A stretch of 64,000 nt of DNA, from the NCBI GenBank assembly GCA_012931725.1, contig CM022946.1, forward strand, positions 74,616,189 through 74,680,188, written 5' to 3'. The notes beneath the pieces are model-generated. The model made no database searches. It saw only the letters and a list, made by a program, of their open reading frames with translations, and was not told the DNA's origin. Positions 1 through 11,301 of the stretch are shown in pieces; positions within the stretch are counted from its first letter, which is position 1; each line of letters opens with the position of its first letter. The translations under genes and the position numbers were made by a program. Source of the DNA: Litsea cubeba (Eukaryota; Streptophyta; Magnoliopsida; Laurales; Lauraceae).

Positions 1-2056
1 GATGCTATTGATTCGCTTGGCTTGGCTATAACCTCAGGTTTTTTTAGAGGACAAAGACTAAAAGGAGGTCCTATGTCCAATAAAAAACTGAGTAGACGGG
101 CTGAAAAACCATGTCTAAGCCATTGGAGGCAGAAGGAGAAGGCAAGGACCTTGGGGGGGGGGGTTACCCCCCAAGGGACTTTACCTTGTAGTGGTGGTCG
201 GTGTAGAAATTTTGCAGAGTTTTCTCTCTTTCTTTCTCTTAGATTTCTGATGCCTTTTTCTGTCTAAATTTCCGGATTTTCTGCTACTTGTCTTGTTGTT
301 TTTGTTCTCTTGGAGTGCTCTCCTATATATAGGCTTTTTGATAGGCAATTAGGAGGGTTTATGGGCTTTTATTGTCATTAAGCTGCATAATGGGAGGAGT
401 TACAGGATTTAATTCCTTTATTTTGTAAGTCCTTTTTCTTGGCTTCTGATTGGCCGGAGGAGATTGAGGGCATTTAATCGCCTTTAATCGCCATGATGGG
501 AGGAGTTTCATGGGTTAAATGCCATGAATCTCTTGACTTGTAACTCCCGGATGCCTGCTTCTGATTGGGCCGTCCAAAGAAATGGATTAATGACTGCAAT
601 AAAGCTAGTCAATTAATCGCATCAAGTGGTCGCCGAGCAGTTGAAGAGTCGCGGGCCGTGCCGCGTCTTTTGGGATTCTTCTGGCGATGATCATCGATGG
701 ATCTTCATATAGATCGACATCGGATGACCATGTAACTTCAGGTGTTGGTTGCCAATAGCGGGTCGGTGCCATCTGTCCTGTCGATTTCTGGATCGGTCGG
801 GTAGAAAGCACACTTTTTTTGGTTGACCAGTTGACGATCAATGTTGATTTCGATACTCTTGATGATTAACCCGTGTTTTTGACGGATGTCAGAGGATTTG
901 GTGTCTCAAAAGTATGAATTTTGGAAAATACCAAGGCCAGACGCTTCGAATCGCAAAAAAAGGGCGAAAAATGGGGTTTCCGGGGCACACCGGGCGATCC
1001 CGGGCCCCAGGGTCGCAGGGGCCTGCGACCCTGGGGGGGTTTTTCCCCCTTTTGTCCCGTTTTGTGTCCGTTTTTGCTGTTTTTTTATTCTTTTTTCTTC
1101 TGTATTTTTCCTTGACATTTTTTATCATTTATTGGCCTGATTTCCCTGTAGAAAACCTGATGAGAATCCTTTCATTTTGTTTTGCAAAGTTTCTAATTTT
1201 CTGAGAAAGCCGAAGACTTTGTCGCGCAGAGCTGCCGATTTTCCGTCAGAAGCTGAAACTGGGTCAAACGATGTCGGAATGACCTGAAATTTGGTTTGAA
1301 GCCTGATGAGCAATAAATAAGACCAACCATAGGCTTTTGTTTGAGTTTTGAAGCCGTTTGGGGTCCTATCACTAGTAGACTTGCTTTTGTCGTGATGAAG
1401 ATGTCGCGGCTTGATGTGCGGTCAACCGATCTCCGATTGACTTGAAATTTGACAGGGAACCTATTGGAGTCATTTTAACATGATCCACAGGCTCTGTCTT
1501 TGAAATCATGGTCCCGGGGAGCTTCACCGCCGAGAGGCCTGCTTTGGCTTCCGAGCGTCAAAGTATGGTCAAATGTTGTCGAAATGACCTGAAATTTGAC
1601 GTGCAGCCCTTTGTAAGCATTTTGAAGCCGTCCATGTGCTCTATCTGATGAGTGATGGCCTCGGTGGTTGTCACCGTTGAGAGGCTTGATTTAGCTGTTC
1701 GAGGGTTGATGTAGGGTCAAACGTTGTCGGTTTGACTCGGAACTTGACGTGGAGCCTTTTGGATGTATTTTGAGACCATCCATCGGCTCTGATCGAAGAT
1801 TTAGTGTCTTCGATACTTTCGCCGCCGGGAGCTCCTTTTCAGTTGCCGGAGAAACGAAGTTAGCCCAAATGATTTTGAAATGGTCCGAAACTTCTTGTGT
1901 ACTCCTCTTTTGGCTGTCTTGAAGGATCTTGCAGTTTTTGTTTGATTCTGACAAGATTTGATTTTTTGGAAGTAGCATTGCCTATTTATGGCAGGTTGCG
2001 ACTTCATGTAGCTATTTGGATCTTGAAGAGGCAAAGTGACATTTTTGGTGTCAACA
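1..2056 (-). repeat. 3' LTR of element A (partial at the left window edge)
   Basis: Read on the minus strand, the LTR begins at 2056 with TGTTGACACC and runs to the window edge, matching the B LTR for about 2 kb. The usual TATAAATA has become TATATATA at about 324-331. The G-run hairpin of the leader sits at about 150-175 and is expanded to eleven G. Five degenerate U3 repeat units lie between about 1265 and 1905. The short reading frames here are not coding. Confidence 0.95.
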
Positions 2057-2070
2057 AATGCCCCCTCGAG
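2057..2070 (-). other. Polypurine tract of element A
   Basis: On the minus strand a purine run (CGAGGGGGCATT) lies directly before the TGTTGACA end of the 3' LTR. This is the expected primer site for plus-strand DNA synthesis. The same tract precedes the 3' LTRs of B and C. Confidence 0.85.
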
Positions 2071-3101
2071 GTGCAGTGACGAGTTGCTTAACTTTTGTAG
2101 TCGATGTGCCTCAAAGAGATTTTGTGAAGGAGAGCTTGTGACTTGACGAAGAGTCTTTGAGCAGTCTTTCTTTTGATATTTGTAGCCTTTTGAGCTTCCA
2201 GGGGAATTTTATGGTAGTGAAAGGGATCTCGTACCATCTCGAGGCAAAGTTTTGAAGATGACATCAGGGATGTGGATTTGGGTTTTGACCTTGTGACCTA
2301 ACAGCCTGTATGTGGCAGGTTAGGGGCTCGGGTTTGGTTTTGACCGTGTGACCCAACAAGCTCTATGTGGAATGTTGGGGGGTCAATTTTGGTTTTGATC
2401 TTGTGACCTAATAGGCTGTATGTGGCAAGTTAGGGGGTCAGGTTTTGGTTTTTCGTTTTGGTCTTGTGACTTAACAAGCTGTATGTGGCAAGTTAGGGGA
2501 CCAGGATTTGGTTTGGTTTTTTGCGGAATGTCAATTTCAAGATTTTGGCTCAATTTTGTAGATGAGGCTGGATGGTTTGATTTTTGGAAGCTCATGGGGC
2601 TTGGAATTCTTTTTTGTATGGTCCAATCAACTCAAAAGAGGCATGGAACCATTTTTGTATGCTCTTGGTAAGAGGGATTTCTCTTTGACTAAAAGCCCTT
2701 TTTTTTTAGTGCCTAGGTGGTCAAACCTGGCTCATACGGGCTAACCCATGGGACCTTAAGCTTTTGAAATGACTTAAATCTCATATGGTGTCATTTTTGT
2801 AAAGAATATCTAAAAATATCTCCTCTGGATAGAGAATATCTAAGAATATCTTTATTTGGAGAGAATCTCTCATGTTCCCTTTATTTTGGGAGAGAATATC
2901 TCAAGATATCTTCCTTTGGGAGAGAACCTCTCATTGATCCTATCTTTTGGGAGAAAATCTCTCATTATTTTCTTTTTGGGAGAGAATCCCTCAAGATATC
3001 TTTCTTTTGGGAAAGAATATTTCTAATTTCTTTCTTTTGGTAAGGTTACTAATTAGTAACACTTACCTCTTTCTTATTTCCTTCTTTGGTTTGCTCTCTT
3101 C
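2071..3101 (+). repeat. Promoter-side region of the A PMD gene: two tandem repeat families
   Basis: There is no gene here. At about 2284-2520 lie four degenerate copies of a ~60-bp unit containing the words TATGTGGCA and GTTAGGG. At about 2800-3045 lie seven or so ~32-bp units built on GAGAATATCTC and TTTGGGAGAGAA, ending 60 bp before the TATA box of the PMD gene. One unit at 2813-2821 contains AAAATATCT, the evening-element core. Between 2520 and 2800 I see only unique A/T-rich sequence. The same order of repeats is present upstream of the PMD genes of B and C. Confidence 0.7.
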
Positions 3102-3109
3102 TATAAAAG
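3102..3109 (+). promoter_or_regulatory. TATA box of the PMD gene in element A
   Basis: TATAAAAG stands exactly 122 bp (end to start) before the ATG at 3231. The same octamer stands 122 bp before the ATG in B (52584-52591) and C (38646-38653), on the strand opposite to gag-pol. The conserved spacing, the pyrimidine-rich leader and the strong start context support a separate promoter for the PMD gene. Confidence 0.75.
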
Positions 3110-3240
3110 CAAGGAGGAGGTTGGATCTCTTACTCTTATTGCTTTCTTTTGCAACAATCTCAAGAGGGCTTCAAGACTAAGAGTTCTTATTCTTCAAGAT
3201 CTTCAAGACTTTTCTTCTTCTTCTCCATCAATGGCTTCAA

Positions 3241-3958
3241 GTAAGTTACCTTTTTCAAGAAAACCCCATTGTAGAAAAAAAAAGGTTCTTTCTCTTGTTT
3301 TTTATTTCTTTCTTTTTTTTCTTTTCTTTTTCTTTTCCATATGTTTTTTTCTCTTTTTTTTCACGTGTTTTCTCTTTTTTTTCACGTTTTTTTTTTGTTT
3401 CTTTTGTGGACCGTACGGACAAATCCATACGGATCTAGCCGTACGGCCACGTGGCCTGTGGGCCAGCACCCTTTTTTTTGCTGATCCTTTTTTTTTTTCG
3501 ATTTTCCTCTTTTTTTCTTTTGAGAAAGTTTTCTTTTTCTTATTTTTTTTCTCTCTTTTTTTTTTGAGAAAGTTTCTTTCTTTTCTTTTGTTTTTTGCTC
3601 ATCATGATAATGCTTTTTTTTTTTTTGGCAAACCTAGATGTTCATGCATGCATTCTATTGTAAATTGAATTTGTAGCATGATGTGATAGCATACCTGAAA
3701 GTTTTTGCAAATTTTGGAATTTGGAGCTCGAAGCGATGTTGACCGCTTCCTGATTTTGCGGAGATTTTGAGGTTTCGAATGTTTGGATTTCGGAGCTCGT
3801 AGCAATGTTGAGCCCATCTTCAAGCTTTCTATTTCTTTCGGGATATTTCCTTTTTCTTTGGAATTACCCCGGAGTCATGTCAAAATTTCGCCAGATGTTT
3901 TTTTTAGCAAAATTCTGTCATTTTGATGATTGATCTTTTTCTTTTCCATCCTTTGCAG
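3241..3958 (+). other. Intron 1 of the A PMD gene (U-rich, with palindrome cluster)
   Basis: The donor CAA|GTAAGT follows a coding exon of only 10 bases and the acceptor is TTTGCAG|GT. The first half is extremely T-rich on the coding strand, as plant introns tend to be. At 3409-3460 lies a GC-rich island with two CCGTACGG palindromes and the 12-bp palindrome GGCCACGTGGCC. The long Phe/Leu-rich reading frame across it is a by-product of the T runs. Introns of 680 and 760 bp occupy the same place in B and C. Confidence 0.8.
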
Positions 3959-6406
3959 GTGGTTCCTCCAGAACGAACAAGGACAAAGAGCCTGCTACCA
4001 GCATACCTCGTCGATCTACTAGATCTTCTAATCCGGCCGTTCAGCAAGCCTGGGAGAAGGTCTAGTATGTTGAGAGAAACCTGGAAGAGTGCGACTCCCT
4101 CAACAGAGATGAGATGAGGCAACGACTGATCGCTCTCAAGGGAGAGGAATTTTATAAGATCATGGTAAGCAGTCGTCCATGGGTGATGGAAGATCCGAGT
4201 GTTTTATCCAAGCCTACCTACTTCTTTGGTGATGCCGTCCCTGATGACATGACATACCAGAGGAGATGTTTTCAGTTCTTTTGCACTGCAGATGGTGAGA
4301 AGAAGACTGTTGCTACCCGGTCGACGTTTGATCGCATCGTCTCGATCATGAGCCTTGCCCCCACGTGCTTTAAAAGGGAAGATCCTCCAAGCTGGGTGAG
4401 AAGGACAAATGTAATCAAGACCGGGGTTTTTGTTGGCGGTTCTCCTGGATATGCGGAGAAATCCCCTACTGACATGGACATGTTGATGCCAACCAGCGGC
4501 TACCAGGGCTCTGATTATCCGTCGGTCGATTTGAGACCGGTGGGCCTAGGCATTTTCAGCGGTGACGGCAGTAATTGGGTGAAGCCTTTTCGACTTCGTG
4601 GCCGTTTCAGTGCTGACTCCGAGTGGAAGTCGTGGACTGATCGCGTCCTGCTGATTGGTGATCTTTTCCGACGAGGCCTTCATGGCTATGTTGGAGTCAT
4701 TCCTTCCACAAACCAATACCTTCGTTGTGACGAATGGTGAGATTGGTTTCTCTTTGAAGGAGCTGAGTGCCATTACTGGATTGCCCATCCTTGGCAAACT
4801 CTATGAAGAGTTTATACCGATCGACAGCGTCCTTGAGGAGCAGTCTGAGGAGTTCAGGCTTCTGTACTTTCAGCTCATCGCCTTCTATGATTTTTTTTAA
4901 GGAGAAGGAGGGCTTGAAAGTTAGATCCAGCAGTTGGAAGAGTTCTGGCTCTTCGTTCCCCAACTTTTTTGATAGCATGGAGTCTTCTAATTGTGCGACC
5001 CGGGAAGCCAGGGCTCAAGATTGAAGTTCGAAGAAGATTTTGGCTATTCAAGAAGAGTTGAGAGATTTCTGTGCGAGTACAAACGCCATATGTCCTGACA
5101 TTGCACTGTGGAGAGATCTCGCTGTATACCTCACTTATTGGATTGGTGAGGCCATTTTTGCTGGAGGAGATGGAACGCACATCAGGCCGCATTGTATTTT
5201 TTTGGCTTGTCAGATGGCATTTAGAGAGCAGCTTGCTTTGGTGCCAGCTCTTTACTCCTACCCGTGTACCGAATTGCAGGCTGCTGCTTTTTGGGTTCGG
5301 CTTGGGCTTCCCATGAACAGGTTATTTTCAGCCCACATCTTTTATTCATGGTACGTGTACCACTGTCCTGGCTTCCACTAGCTGGGTGCTGCACAGGATG
5401 ACGATCCTCTGATGATTCGGCTGGCTAAGCGCAAATCCGTGTCCGAATCACTTTTGTTTGCCCGTATGAGGATCTGACGGTTCAGGGACGTCGAGATGGG
5501 ATAGTCTTCAGTGAAGCTTTCTCCGGACTTGCGGAAGAAGGCCTTTGATTTTTGTGCCTCTCGAGACTCTACCGGGGTGGGGTCGGGAAGGCATTACTCC
5601 TTGACAAACGCAGAGAAGGAGTGGCTTTGCAGCATACGTGTCGGCACAATGGTGTACCGCAGACATCTTTTTGTCGACATCCAGTCGTATGTACCTTCTC
5701 TGTTTGCTCTGCAGTTGGGCTTTTCTCAAGGCGTTGTTGGAGTGCCTTCAAGCATGGTGAAGCGCTTTGGAGGTTTGAAGGATGGGAGAAACGCATGGGC
5801 TTTCTATAGTGCTGAAGACACTACTGCCATGATCTCTTATCCTGTGTTGTCGACTTCCCGGACTGCCGGCTTTGCGAAGTGGTTCGCGGAGAGCTTTTCG
5901 GCATATCGGGGGCTTTCCAAGAAGGAGGTTGATGTGAAGCTGTCATCTGGAAAGGGCCTTGGAAAGTTGGATGGCGTCCGGCGAGAGGAAGTTTGGGCCT
6001 TCCTTTCTAGGGAGAAGCACTAGATAGGCTTTCTCAGTGACCAGGGCGTCATTGGTTCTGAAGCTGTTCGAGAAATACCTGATGAGGCTTTAGAGCAGCT
6101 AGAACAGGAAAGCTAAACTTGATGCTTGGATGCAAGCGGCACAGAGGCAAGCTTCCATGGAGTCTACTGGCAAGAGTAGACCATCCAGTGAGGAGTCAAG
6201 TGGGAAACCTGACTCTGACAGCGGGGCATGTTCTTCTAAGAAGCGAGCCCACAGAAGTAAGAGGAAGAGGGGTCATCATCGCAGCAAGGGGTAACATGAG
6301 GACTCTCCTGACTTAGAAGTCCCTCTTACTATCAATAAGGAGGTGCCAGTGAATGCTGACGAGCTTCCAGAGAAGAGAAGCCGAGAAGAAGAGACTATCA
6401 ATGAAG

Positions 6407-6864
6407 GTATGATTCTTCATGTTTCTCTTTCTATTTCTTTTCATGGGATTTTTCCATGTTCTCATTTGCTTCTTGTTTCTGCTTTTCTTTTTTTTAGCAG
6501 AGGAAGAATTGGCGATGCCTGAGGTTCCAACCGATGAGGTGGTGACGGATCCGGTTGCGGCACCAGAAGAAGAACCGAGGGACTCTGGAGTGAATCCAGA
6601 ATCTCCAATTGGTATAACTTCTTTTGCTTTCTTTTTTTTTTTGTCTGTGACTTGGTTTGCTAACATTTTTCTTGTCATCTGACTTGCCACAGGATTCCGA
6701 TGACTTTGAACCATCGATGGATGTAAATGTTGACGATGCTTCCGATGAGTTCATGGAGGAAGAGAGTGTTCCGCCGGTCGTCGAAGAAGGTATTTCATAG
6801 TAATAATCCTGATAATGATTTTCAAGCAGGATCATATTTTTACCTTTTTTTGTTTCTTTGGCAG
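6407..6864 (+). other. Introns 2-4 of the A PMD gene with two short exons
   Basis: Introns lie at 6407-6497, 6612-6678 and 6790-6864. Donors are GTATGA, GTATAA and GTATTT. Acceptors 2 and 4 end in TTTAG/CAG and GGCAG. Acceptor 2 is a tandem NAGNAG site (TAGCAG, 6495-6500), so splicing could include or omit one codon. Acceptor 3, CAG in B and C, is CAT here. Exons 3 and 4 (114 and 111 bp) have identical lengths in all three copies. Confidence 0.8.
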
Positions 6865-7801
6865 GTATTGAAGTGACAGAGGAGAGTCCATTGCCTCTTT
6901 CTGAACCAGAGCAAGGGATGCCAGAGGTCGATCCAAAGGTAGCGGCTCCTGGGACCAGTTCTAACACTGTCGAAGAGATACATCGTGCTGAGATTCCTTC
7001 TCCAGCAGCTCCGACTGGAAAGAGTTCTTTTGTTCCTCTTCCAACGGGGCATGACATGAGCAGCCGACCGACGGAGTGGGGCGAATCTTCAGTCGGGCCA
7101 TCTCTTCTTTTTACGAAGAAGGTGGTGGTGCGGGTTCTGAGCTCTTGGATTGAGACTCTCCTTGCTGGACACTTGGATGCCAGATTTGGCATGATCCAGC
7201 ATGTGCAGGAGATTCTCGATGATGCCGAAGAGGCTGGTCTGGATGTCACAGGTGCCAGAGCGATCGTTGATAGGATCATTGCACTGGGTGACAAGTGGTT
7301 TGAGACCATGGGTTTTGCTGACGACCAGTTCTTCAAGGAGATGTTCCTGGACCCTGCTGATAAGGCTAAGTCTGACCTGAATGAGGCTACACAAAGTAGG
7401 AAGTAGATAGTCCGAGAGAAGAACTTAGAAGAGCTAGCCATCATTGGGCTAACACATGACCTTAACATCCTTGATAGGGAGGTCGTTGAGGCCAGGAAAC
7501 GTCTTGAGCATCTGAAGGCACAAGTTGCTGCTAAGTGGGCTGCAATAACAGAGGCTCGCGATAGGGAGAGTGCTCTGATTCGCCGGTTGCAGATGCTGAT
7601 CGAGTTCTTGAAAGGAAGTTTCAAGAGAACAAACAATGGCAAACTGCTCGGGATAAGTTTCCCGGTGTGAAAGAAGGGTTGCAGCCTTCTCCAGCATCTC
7701 ATGGCAAGTTCCTGAAGAAGCGTGCCCTGGAATCCCTAACGGCTGAGGCCAAAAGTTTGCTTGAGGAGCTGAAATCTTTGCTGGGGACCATTTTTGGTTG
7801 A

Positions 7802-9199
7802 GCTCCTGATTTTTGTAGTAGAAACTATCCTTTTTCCCCCTTTTTTTTGGTACAACATGTATTGTTTTCGTACTTTTTTTTGTAGTACTTATGAACACTT
7901 TCTTTTTTTTTGGTACCGCATGTATTTTTTTTGGTACTCTTTTTTTTTGTTTATTTTTTTTGTAGTGCTTGTGAACACTTTCCTTTTTTTTTGGTACCAC
8001 ATGCATTTTTTTTTTACTTTTTTTTTGTTTTCCCTACGCTCACTTAAATCTTTTTGTGATGAAAGTAATTGCTAAATGGGATTTGATCAAAAGCTTTTCA
8101 TTTTGTGAAAATATTTTGTCAAATGATTGTTTTGGCATGGGAGCCAGATTTTGTTTGTGCCATGGAAGCCGGTTTTGTTTTGTGGCATTGATAGCCTCTT
8201 TGGTGGCATTTATAGCCAGTTTTTTTTTTTTTTGGCATTGATAGCCGGGTTTGTGGCATCTATAGCCTGTTTTGGTGGCATTGATAGCCGTTTTGTGGGT
8301 TTGACAGCCGGAGTTTTTTGTTTTTTGAAAACCAATTTTTGGTTTGTGTCATTGATAGCCGGTTTTGTTTTGTGGCATTGATAGCCGGTTTTGGTGGCAT
8401 TTATAGCCTGTTTTGGTGGCATTTATAGCGGGTTTGGTTTTCAAAAATGCAAGTATCGACTCAAAGTCGCCTCCCTGCTGAATGGTCTTACAAGTATCGA
8501 TGGAATGTCGCATCCTCGCGGATTTGGATGCAAGTATCGATGGAATGTCGCATCCTTGCTTTTCAAAAAATTTTAGTTTTGCGGGTACTGACTTGATGTC
8601 TTTTCCCCATGATTTTTTAAACTTGCGGTTTTCTCGAACCTTTGGGTTGTGGATATCAACTGCAATGTTGCATCTCCACGATTTCTTGCTTTTTTCGAAC
8701 CTTTTGAAATTTGGGTTGCGGATATCAACTGAAATGCTGCATCTCCATGGTTTTGGATTTTGCAAGTATCGACGAAATGTCGCTTCCCTGCTCTTTTGGA
8801 AGTGTCGAACGTGGTTCGCATGTTTCCAATTTGTGCGAGTATCGACTAAGCGTCGCTTCCCCGCGGCTTTTTGAAAAACCTTTTTTTTTTGTTTAAGGAC
8901 ACGAGGGTCATAAGTTTTGACCTAAAACCATTTTGGTGGTAAAAGGCAGGGTGGACTAGGGTGGAAATCCCTGAATCCAGATTTTGTTTCAAACCATGAA
9001 TTTTGGGTCAAGGGTTGAAAATTTTGGTCAAGTTAGGAAAGGTTCCTAAGCATGGAAAATTTTTTTTTGAACAATGAAACGATGAAAGCAAGGATTGTTT
9101 AAATTTCTAGAAATTTCAACATTTGATATGAAAATTCTAAAAAGAGTGGGTTTAGCGAGCGTGTACTTGGAAACAGGTTTTGGCCGTACAGGCATTGCT
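7802..9199. repeat. 3' intergenic region of A: minisatellites between the convergent PMD and integrase genes
   Basis: There is no gene here. From 7840 to 8010 a T-rich tract repeats GGTACCACATG-like words. From about 8130 to 8435 a short array repeats GGCATTTATAGCC / GGCATTGATAGCC. From about 8440 to 8880 lies a ~40-60 bp minisatellite containing ATGTCGCATCC and AAGTATCGA, with a second unit carrying TGGATATCAACTG. From 8900 to 9199 I see only unique A/T-rich sequence. The same region occurs in B and C. Confidence 0.75.
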
Positions 9200-9217
9200 C
9201 TTACCCAGTTGGGTAAG
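9200..9217 (-). other. Conserved stem-loop just after the integrase stop of A
   Basis: CTTACCCA and TGGGTAAG form a perfect 8-bp stem with a 2-base loop, four bases past the stop codon (9221-9223). The stem is identical in B and C. Its role is unknown; it might mark an RNA 3' element. Confidence 0.7.
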
Positions 9218-9220
9218 TCT

Positions 9221-10739
9221 TTAAGGGTAGTACCGCTTTAAGAACTTGTCGTTGATGGGCAGCATACATCTGTCACCCTCCATGCTTAGGAGTGCGTATG
9301 CGCCGTTGGAGAAAACCTTGTCGATGACGTAGGGTCCCTCCCATTTTGGCTCAAATTTGCCTTTGGACTTGTGAGCGAAGACCATTGGTCTTTTTACCGC
9401 AAGAACCACGTTGTCTGACCTTTTTGTTGAAAGATCCTGCCATGCGTGCTTGGTAAAGTTCAATGCTTTGTCAAGCTTCGAGCCATCTCTCATCGAGATT
9501 GTCCAGCTCATGGAGTCGCAATTTGACATTGCTTTCTTGAGTCATGTCATTTTGCAAAGATACCCTCAAGGAAGGAATTTGTACCTCCAAGGGCACGACA
9601 GCTTCGCATCCATAGACGAAGGAGAATGGTGTGCTATGGGTTGGTCCTCAAACGATGGTTCGATAGGCCCACAAAGCTTCAGACATTTTGTCTCTCCAGT
9701 CTCTTTTGTGACTAGAGACCATTTTCTTGAGGATTTTGCAGAGTGTTTTGTTGAAAGCTTCTGCTAATCCATTTACTGCAGGATTGTATGGAGTCGAAGG
9801 ACGGCTTTGGATTTGATATTTGTCGCAGAACTTATAGAATCGATGATCCCGGAATTGTGGTCCGTTATCATGGACGAATCTTTTGGGTATGCCGAAACGA
9901 CAAATAATGTTGGTGCGCAGGAATTGAAGGACTAATGAGGTCTTCATTTCGTTGAGCGCAAATGCTTCTGACCACTTGGAGAAATAATCCGTAGCGGCGA
10001 AGATGAAGCGATGACCTTTGCTCGAAGGGGGAGAAATAGGACCTATGATGTCCACACCCCAGGCTTCGAAAGGCCATGACATCGCTGTAGGATGCAGCCA
10101 TTCTGGAGGCATGTGAATGTAATGTCCATGAACTTGGCATTGTTAGCAGCGCTTAGCAAATTGCATTGCGTCAGCTACCATGGTAGGCCATTAATAACCT
10201 AACCTTTTTATCTGATCATAGAGATTAGGACCAGCCTGATGAGCTCCGCAAAGGCCAACATGAACTTCTTTGAGTGTTTCTTCAGCCTCTTGTTGTGACA
10301 AGCAGCGTAGAAGTACTCCGTTGAGGGATTTCCTGTAAAGGATTTTTGAAGGAATATCCAAATGAAAGCTTGGGGTTCGCCTTTGGATGCTTACCCGTTC
10401 TCTTGGATCTTCAGGTAGGATTCCGAACATAGTGTAATCAATGAACGGATCCCTCCAGTCGCTGATTGAAGTTTGAAGGATTGACATTCGACTTCCAACC
10501 ACTTGGTGGCATTCAGCAACTGCTATGTGTGTTAAGAGGAGGAAGGATTCTTCTTTCGCACACTGTGATTTGCATGTTTTTCCCTTCCTGGATTGCCATA
10601 GATGCGGCAACTCCAGCCAGGGCATCTGCACGTATGTTTTCACCTCTACGAATGTGGGTGATGTGACAGATGTCAAACTTTTGCAGAAGCGATTGTGCCT
10701 TGTTGTAGTAAGGCAGCAGATCAGGCTTCCTGACTTCAA
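9221..10739 (-). pseudogene. pol: Integrase region of element A pol
   Basis: Integrase inserts the cDNA into the genome. The zinc-binding part (His-His then CxxC, ...LCGAHQAG... to the Cys pair) lies at about 10290-10140. It is followed by the catalytic core with WGVDIIGPI, VHDNGPQF and the Glu of NGLAEAFNKTL at 10112-9648, so D, D and E are all present. The C-terminal GPY/F motif (KWEGPYVI) and the final KRYYP are at about 9350-9224. There is no chromodomain, as expected for Tat. Frame changes occur near 10500, 10130 and 9650-9530, and the end codon is TAA instead of the TGA of B and C. Confidence 0.9.
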
Positions 10740-11301
10740 ATTTCTGATTCATCTGGTTGACGATCAGTTGAGAGTCTCCAAAGACTTCCACCATGGTGAT
10801 ATCGGATTCGATGGCGAGTTCCAATCATAGGATAAGAGCTTGATATTCAGCTGCATTGTTTGAACATGGTTCCAGTAGTGAAAAAGCGTGTGGAATCATG
10901 TATTTGTCGGGGCTAACAAAGAGGATGCCAACTCCCGAGATCAGCTGTCTTTTTTCATTTGTCCTGGTTGCACCGTCAAAGTACATGTGCCAGGAAGCAT
11001 TTTGTGAGAAAGTCTCCACATTGTAGATTGGTTCGTCTGGGAGATCATCTCTGAGTGGAGAATCTTTAGGCAATGGATGCTCTACGAGGAAGTCCGCTAG
11101 AGCTTGCCCTTTGATTGCCTTTTGTGGTACATACCTAATATCAAATTGTGACAGAAGGATGGACCATTTTACCAGTTGTGCATTGAGAGAACCTGCTTTT
11201 GTGACAAGGACCTTCAAGAGGTTGATCCTCGAGACCAGGTAGACTGTGTTGGAAAGCAAGTAGTGACGCAGCTTTTGTACGGCGAACATCACTGAAGGCA
11301 T
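10513..11301 (-). pseudogene. pol: First and second RNase H domains of element A pol
   Basis: The first part (11301 to about 11080) is the normal Ty3/gypsy RNase H, ending in the ALADFLVEHP segment. The second part (about 11000-10570) is an aRNH domain with the expected acidic residues in YFDGAT, NNAAEYQAL, GDSQLIV and ADALAG. A TGA near 10826 replaces a Gly codon in the aRNH domain, and a frameshift near 11295 separates this region from RT. Having two RNase H domains is a marker of the Tat group. Confidence 0.88.

Larger units (their letters stand above)
3231..7801 (+). pseudogene. Plant mobile domain (PMD) gene of element A, antisense to gag-pol, five exons, broken
   Basis: The PMD family (the so-called aminotransferase-like plant mobile domain) is known from host proteins such as MAIN/MAIL1 and from transposons. 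Exons read 3231-3240, 3959-6406, 6498-6611, 6679-6789 and 6865-7801, all joined in phase 1. Exon 2 carries the domain: a conserved stretch from about residue 120, the motif ITGLPILG near residue 295, and an RxYSLTNAEKEW segment near residue 570. A Ser/Lys/Arg-rich stretch, acidic exons 3-4 and a coiled coil in exon 5 follow. Lesions include TAG at 4063-4065, a 59-bp loss near 4660 between short GTG repeats, several stops between 4895 and 6300, loss of the intron-3 acceptor AG (now AT at 6677-6678), TAG near 7405 and a frameshift near 7580. It is a pseudogene; the exon structure is inferred from three copies. Confidence 0.85.

Noticed and set aside
886..1204. Overlapping frames of 60-96 codons on both strands in the LTR
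   Set aside because: They come from the GC-rich LTR stretch and recur with indels in every LTR without frame conservation.
3231..3668. 145-codon frame rich in Phe and Leu, like a membrane protein
   Set aside because: It reads through the intron-1 donor into T-runs. Only the first 10 bases are coding in the PMD gene; the rest is low-complexity intron.
3959..6406. A host gene with a nested position inside repeats
   Set aside because: The same gene sits at the same place in all three elements between integrase and 3' LTR, so it belongs to the retrotransposon.
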